Source of the DNA: JBCCRH01 sp039208045 | GTDB lineage: Bacteria > Bacteroidota > Bacteroidia > Chitinophagales > Saprospiraceae | DNA length: 8,179 nucleotides | Reading direction: 5' to 3' | Assembly: GCA_039208045.1 (NCBI GenBank) | Contig: JBCCRH010000287.1 | Span: forward strand, 1 to 8,179 | Part shown: positions 5,256-8,179 of the stretch, one piece after another | How positions within the stretch are numbered: the first letter of the stretch is position 1 | How the letters are laid out: the number at the start of each line of letters is the position of its first letter | The notes under the pieces: model-generated | Told to the model about the DNA's origin: nothing | The model's input: the letters and a program-made list of their open reading frames with translations, nothing else | Databases searched by the model: none | Made by a program: the position numbers and the translations under genes

Positions 5256-5631
5256 GGTTAGGAATCACCAATACCTGATCAGGATGGATCACATCCGGAC
5301 TCTTCAATTGGTCTGTATTTGCTTCGAAGATCGCTTTATACGCCATCATATCTCCGTAGTAGTGCTTTGCAATTTTTGACAAGCTTTCGCCGCTAGATAC
5401 GGTGTGCTTGTGGTAGTAGTCAGTGATCGCTACTTTGATGTCTGCCTGCAAGTCAGACGGGGCATCTCCACCAATTTCCTTAATCTTGTCCCACATGCGA
5501 TCTTTGTAGTACTGGGTTTCAGCTACTCCTCCAATTTTTAAAAGTCCATCCAATTCTTCTACATAGCCATCTGTTACACCAAATTCTTCGCCAAGGTCTA
5601 ATACGGGTTGGTACTTAGCTTTTAAAGACAT
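5251..5631 (-). CDS. BON-like/LysM domain protein, no signal peptide
   Basis: The 126-residue protein ends in a clear LysM domain (about 75-124): HTVSSGESLSKIAKHYYGD, then a helix, then IHPDQVLVIPN. LysM binds N-acetylglucosamine polymers such as peptidoglycan in many proteins. The first 70 residues resemble a diverged BON domain (DGLLKIGGVAETQ.., DRMWDKIKEIGG.., DLQADIKV). This two-domain order is that of E. coli YgaU/Kbp, a cytosolic potassium-binding protein, and of a common short Bacteroidota LysM protein. As in Kbp, no signal peptide or membrane segment is present, so a cytoplasmic role rather than wall binding is likely, but potassium binding is only an analogy. The gene is convergent to recO, with its own conserved-core hairpin over the stop codon and an intrinsic terminator downstream. 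No clear promoter was seen upstream. Confidence 0.85.
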   Translation of the reverse strand: MSLKAKYQPVLDLGEEFGVTDGYVEELDGLLKIGGVAETQYYKDRMWDKIKEIGGDAPSDLQADIKVAITDYYHKHTVSSGESLSKIAKHYYGDMMAYKAIFEANTDQLKSPDVIHPDQVLVIPNR

Positions 5632-5722
5632 AAATCAAATAATTTTTCGGTTAATTAAAATTCTGTTTTTTGGACTGCGCGAAAGCATGATAAGTCACAC
5701 TTTCAGTAACACAAAGTACTAA

Positions 5723-5762
5723 AATAGTTGTAGAAAAAGAACTATTAGCTAGGTGAGCACCT
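5723..5762. promoter_or_regulatory. two adjacent short dyads in the divergent region
   Basis: AATAGTT (5723-5729) and AACTATT (5740-5746) form a perfect inverted repeat with a 10-base spacer. A second perfect dyad, AGGTG-AG-CACCT, follows at 5751-5762. They lie between the minus-strand LysM gene (start 5631) and the + strand beta-barrel gene (start 5901), where regulator sites for either could be placed. No adjacent regulator gene is present, so the role is speculative and the short arms could arise by chance. Confidence 0.3.
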
Positions 5763-5840
5763 TATACCTGTAGATATTATAGATACTACGATCACCCGAA
5801 GGATACTTATTGAAAAGACACACACTGAAATACTAGTTCT

Positions 5841-5900
5841 GCGTGCTTTTCGGTTCTATGGGTGGCCATCCGCTTCGGGCGGTAAAACGCTTACTTTTTT
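5841..5900 (+). other. GC-rich structured leader before the beta-barrel gene
   Basis: CCGC (5870-5873) and GCGG (5879-5882) flank TTCGG, a compact hairpin. GCGT (5841-5844) and ACGC (5887-5890) could enclose it. A run of six T (5895-5900) abuts the ATG at 5901. The stretch is clearly more GC-rich than the AT-rich DNA just upstream. It could be a leader structure controlling translation, the end of a short upstream transcript, or an intergenic repeat copy; the sequence alone does not decide. Confidence 0.35.
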
Positions 5901-6470
5901 ATGAAATATTGGTTACTGGGTTTGGGTTTACTTCTGTGGGGGGAGGCGATGTACGCACAAGAGCGCATCAGTGCAGCATTCAGCCTCAATTGGTGGCAAG
6001 CCGATTTAAATTGGCCTAAGATGTGGGGAGAGCCTGTTGCCCGGATGAATAAGTCCAAATATATTGATCTGAGTAGTCAGTTTCAAGTAGGTGCGGACTT
6101 AGCAGTGCAGAAAAATACCCGCCCTATCGCAGTATCTGATGAGCGGCGCTTGATGGGAAGCTATGAAGGGCGCGTGCCTGTGTACCTGAATTATTTTCCT
6201 GATGAAAATCTATTTATTGAAGTCGGCGGATACATCGGCGTAGTAGCTAACATTAATGATCAGCCCGATCCGATCATTTTTACCCAGCGCTTTACGCCCG
6301 ATGTGATAAAAATGGATGGTGGCTTGATTGGAGGAGTTGGCTATGAACTGCCCATTATTGGAAAAGTATTTGTACGATACAACTTTGGAATGCTCCGAGT
6401 TATTCCAGCTAATGGCACCTACCGAAATTACAACAGAGCCCTGGATGTGGGCATTTCCATACGCATATAA
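5901..6470 (+). CDS. small outer-membrane beta-barrel protein (putative)
   Basis: The 189-residue protein begins with a clear signal peptide (MKYWLLGLGLLLWGEAMYAQ, likely cut after Ala19). The mature part shows alternating polar/hydrophobic stretches with many Gly and aromatic residues, as in outer-membrane beta-barrels: FQVGADLAVQ (61-70), VPVYLNYFP (92-100), LFIEVGGYIGVVANI (104-118), GGLIGGVGYEL (140-150), KVFVRYNFGML (155-165) and the last strand ALDVGISIRI (180-189). The protein ends in Ile rather than the usual terminal Phe. At about 170 mature residues it would make a small barrel of roughly eight strands. I cannot name the family (PF13568-like barrels are one option). It is followed after 124 nt by another secreted protein on the same strand. 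Fold and location are inferred from the pattern. Confidence 0.75.
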   Translation: MKYWLLGLGLLLWGEAMYAQERISAAFSLNWWQADLNWPKMWGEPVARMNKSKYIDLSSQFQVGADLAVQKNTRPIAVSDERRLMGSYEGRVPVYLNYFPDENLFIEVGGYIGVVANINDQPDPIIFTQRFTPDVIKMDGGLIGGVGYELPIIGKVFVRYNFGMLRVIPANGTYRNYNRALDVGISIRI

Positions 6471-6594
6471 GGAGAACTACTTTTTTATCGCACAATGCGC
6501 TTAGCAGTAGGTTTTGCTCAGTATATATTGTAATTTTTCAGTATTATTCACCGTTCTATACTGGCCGATTATTACTCAATAAAAAATTATATTC

Positions 6595-7011
6595 GTGAAT
6601 ACTATCTCCAGATTGTTACTAGTGGCTTGCCTCATCCTACCAGCTATTGGCTGGAGCCAAATTCCAGCAATGGACATCGAAATGGAACTTTGCGAAAGCG
6701 TAGTAGCCCGACGCCCGCTCAACCCCAAGAAAGTATTCGACCCTGGGGATAAAGCACACTGCTGGCTCAAAGTGAAAAACAACTATAAAGGCGATTATAT
6801 CCTTGTAGAGTGGTACCAACAAGATACCCTACGCCATACTCAGCACCTCCACCTGCCCATCGAAGATATGCAGACGCACTGCTACAAAACTGTAAATGAA
6901 GGTGGGAAATGGCGCGCCGAAGTCAAAGATCGCAAAGGCAACCTCCTCAAGGAAATGGCCTTTACGGTACGAAAAGAGAAGTTGCAATTTTTCAACGATA
7001 ATGACTTTTAG
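6595..7011 (+). CDS. secreted protein, DUF2914-like domain, GTG start
   Basis: The 138-residue product is exported by an N-terminal signal peptide (hydrophobic residues 7-18, likely cut near WSQ, 20-22). The start must be the GTG at 6595: the frame upstream is closed by TAA at 6580-6582, and the next in-frame ATG (6670) would remove the signal peptide. The mature domain (about 30-126) shows a DUF2914-like pattern: VFDPGDKAHCWLKVKNN, GDYILVEWYQQD, a central L.LPIE strand, then GGKWRAEVKDRKGNLLKEMAFTV, close to the 'gd.v.Cw..v.n...i.h.W...GkWrv.v.d..G..l....F.V' arrangement of that family, whose function is unknown. Cysteines 33, 56 and 96 are retained in the mature part. It overlaps the convergent GIN-domain gene by 4 bp at the stop codons. 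Confidence 0.75.
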   Translation: MNTISRLLLVACLILPAIGWSQIPAMDIEMELCESVVARRPLNPKKVFDPGDKAHCWLKVKNNYKGDYILVEWYQQDTLRHTQHLHLPIEDMQTHCYKTVNEGGKWRAEVKDRKGNLLKEMAFTVRKEKLQFFNDNDF

Positions 7012-7922
7012 AACAACTTCACCGTTTTATCATCATCAGTAGGTGTAATTTCTACCAGTAGCTTTTCGCTGCCATCATTCAATTGCTGGAAAATCTTAGT
7101 CCCTACTGGGAACCGCTCCTTCCGCTTGAAGAAGGGGAAGATGCTAGTGCCGTACCCGAACGGGCGATTTTCGGGCCCTTCGATTCGGATAGACGTGTAT
7201 GCTAATCTATTATTATGCAATTTTAAGTTGACGTATTGCACTGGTGGCGGTGTGGGAAGCGCATCGTACTGTGCTCTAGTCATTAGCTGTTTAGGTGCAT
7301 CTAGCTGCACCGCCAATTCTTTAGGGGTCGACGTATAGATCACCTTTCCCTTTTTACCAGGATACGCTTCTAGTTTTTGGCGGGCATCAACAAATACTGT
7401 CGTATAACTGCTCAGATAAATCGTTGCTTTTTGTGCCACCAGATTAGATGCATCAATTTCTCCTTTTCTAGACCTGATGAGTATATCTTCCACTGTCCCC
7501 TTTATTTCCATGGTACCTACGCCATTCTCTACCTCCAGGCGCTCGCCAGCTATTCCCTCCAGCGTGTATTCGCCATATCCGCTAGTTGTGATCTTGCCTA
7601 GTTGGGGTATACTTACGTAAATATCAAATTGGGTGGGCTCGATCCAGCCTTCAGGAGCAATAGACAAGGTTCTGCCTGTTTCCTCAATGTTTAAGCGATC
7701 AAAAATATTTTCATCCATAGTGATACGCAGGCTGGGCGTTTTGCCAGCCTCGATGAGGACGCGAGCAGGCGTATTGATTTGAAAATGCTCAAACTCTTGA
7801 ATGGCGATGGTCTTGGTCTGGATGTTTCCATTGCCGTCAATTCGGGTATTTGCTTGCGCAAAAAGGCTGACCTGAGCAATGAATAGTAAGGTAAGTGTAA
7901 AGAAGGCTGAATACAGTCGCAT
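7008..7922 (-). CDS. secreted GIN-domain (DUF2807) protein
   Basis: The 304-residue protein has a Sec signal peptide (MRLYSAFFTLTLLFIAQVSLFAQ, cut near Ala22). Residues about 40-190 fit the putative auto-transporter adhesin head GIN domain (DUF2807), a right-handed beta-helix-like fold common in Bacteroidota secreted proteins. Seen here are the opening 'F..F.I..P..V.IE.G..PSLRITMDENI', then IYVSIPQLGKITTSGYGEYTLEGI, then repeating strand turns (LEVENGVGTMEIKGTVEDILIRSRKGEIDASNL). The last ~90 residues (about 215-304) are outside the usual domain and unrecognised: a proline-rich PTPPP stretch (223-227), then a basic FFKRKERFP segment (264-272). Function unknown; adhesion or envelope stress roles have been suggested for the family. 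It faces the DUF2914-like gene and is divergent from the partial Rossmann-fold gene. Confidence 0.85.
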   Translation of the reverse strand: MRLYSAFFTLTLLFIAQVSLFAQANTRIDGNGNIQTKTIAIQEFEHFQINTPARVLIEAGKTPSLRITMDENIFDRLNIEETGRTLSIAPEGWIEPTQFDIYVSIPQLGKITTSGYGEYTLEGIAGERLEVENGVGTMEIKGTVEDILIRSRKGEIDASNLVAQKATIYLSSYTTVFVDARQKLEAYPGKKGKVIYTSTPKELAVQLDAPKQLMTRAQYDALPTPPPVQYVNLKLHNNRLAYTSIRIEGPENRPFGYGTSIFPFFKRKERFPVGTKIFQQLNDGSEKLLVEITPTDDDKTVKLF

Positions 7923-7993
7923 GATAAATAATTTAGTTATTGAATACCTTCACAAATTGTTCGTTTGCTCCTTTATTTGCGCTGCAACAAAAA

Positions 7994-8025
7994 TTTGAGA
8001 CGTCTCAAAAGATGATTTGAGGCGT
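7994..8025. promoter_or_regulatory. 16-bp perfect palindrome plus third half-site (candidate operator)
   Basis: TTTGAGACGTCTCAAA (7994-8009) is perfectly self-complementary. A further copy of its half, TTTGAGGCGT (8016-8025), follows with 9 of 10 bases identical, exactly 22 bp (about two helical turns) from the first. Length, symmetry and phasing suit a dimeric regulator (for example TetR-like) that can bind cooperatively. The site lies 72-103 bp upstream of the minus-strand GIN gene start and about 80-110 bp upstream of the partial + strand gene, so it could control either. No regulator gene is in the window. Confidence 0.55.
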
Positions 8026-8104
8026 ATTAGTCCAAGATCAGAAAGACCAAGTAGCCATTGAGGCTATTGTTGTAGATTAGTAATTATTTTCATAAATCCA
8101 GCTC

Positions 8105-8179
8105 ATGAAGTTACTCATTATTGGAGGTCATGGCACCATTGGTCGCCATGTGGTACGCTACTTTCAGGCGGAGCACGAG
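8105..8179 (+). CDS. NAD(P)-binding Rossmann-fold protein, 5' part (SDR-like), cut by window end
   Basis: Only the first 25 codons are present, open to the last base. They encode MKLLIIGGHGTIGRHVVRYF, a beta strand followed by the glycine-rich GGHGTIG loop (GxxGxxG) and the start of a helix, as in short-chain dehydrogenase/reductase or atypical SDR proteins that bind NAD(P). The substrate class cannot be told from this fragment. An operator-like palindrome lies in the divergent intergenic region before it. Confidence 0.75.
   Translation, partial: MKLLIIGGHGTIGRHVVRYFQAEHE

Noticed and set aside
6489..6499. CGCA-CAA-TGCG as terminator of the beta-barrel gene
   Set aside because: Only four base pairs, and the T-run lies before rather than after the hairpin.
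1..8179. CRISPR array, tRNA, transposase or phage genes
   Set aside because: No regularly spaced repeats, no cloverleaf, and no transposase or phage protein motifs were seen on either strand.

Overview
The window looks like the chromosome of a Bacteroidota bacterium, possibly of the Saprospiria/Cytophagia type. The evidence is a TTG/TAnnTTTG-type promoter, mostly absent Shine-Dalgarno sequences, a RecO and a LysM protein of the kind common in that phylum, and secreted GIN-domain (DUF2807) and beta-barrel proteins. The genus-level guess is inference. No tRNA, rRNA, CRISPR array, transposase gene or phage gene was seen.

Region 1 (about 1-3381, + strand) is one apparent operon of four genes: a MarR-type regulator, 4-hydroxyphenylpyruvate dioxygenase (hppD), an FMN-dependent alpha-hydroxy-acid oxidase of the lactate monooxygenase-like branch, and a small conserved protein of unknown function. 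The gaps are short (12, 45 and 3 nt). A Bacteroidota-style promoter before marR encloses a palindrome that fits a MarR autoregulatory operator. The metabolic reading is tyrosine or phenylalanine-derived 2-oxo/2-hydroxy acid breakdown: the oxidase could turn 4-hydroxyphenyllactate (or lactate) into the 2-oxo acid, and HppD turns 4-hydroxyphenylpyruvate into homogentisate. No homogentisate dioxygenase is present in the window.

Region 2 (3382-5631) has two convergent pairs: the operon end against a secreted lipocalin-like protein (- strand), and recO (+) against a cytosolic BON-like/LysM protein (-). A 402-nt gap with no confident gene lies between the lipocalin-like gene and recO. Both convergent junctions carry copies of an unusual hairpin family with a conserved loop core (about TCGRCTRCGCTC, read in the direction of the gene it follows). 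The 7-11 bp stem arms differ in sequence but remain complementary. At recO and the LysM gene the TAG stop codon lies inside the stem arm. This is the most interesting non-coding signal in the window.

Region 3 (5632-8179) encodes envelope and secreted proteins: a small outer-membrane beta-barrel candidate, a secreted DUF2914-like protein starting with GTG, and a convergent secreted GIN-domain protein whose stop codon overlaps that of its neighbour by 4 bp. A divergent intergenic region with a 16-bp perfect palindrome plus a third half-site leads to the first 25 codons of a Rossmann-fold NAD(P)-binding protein cut by the window end.
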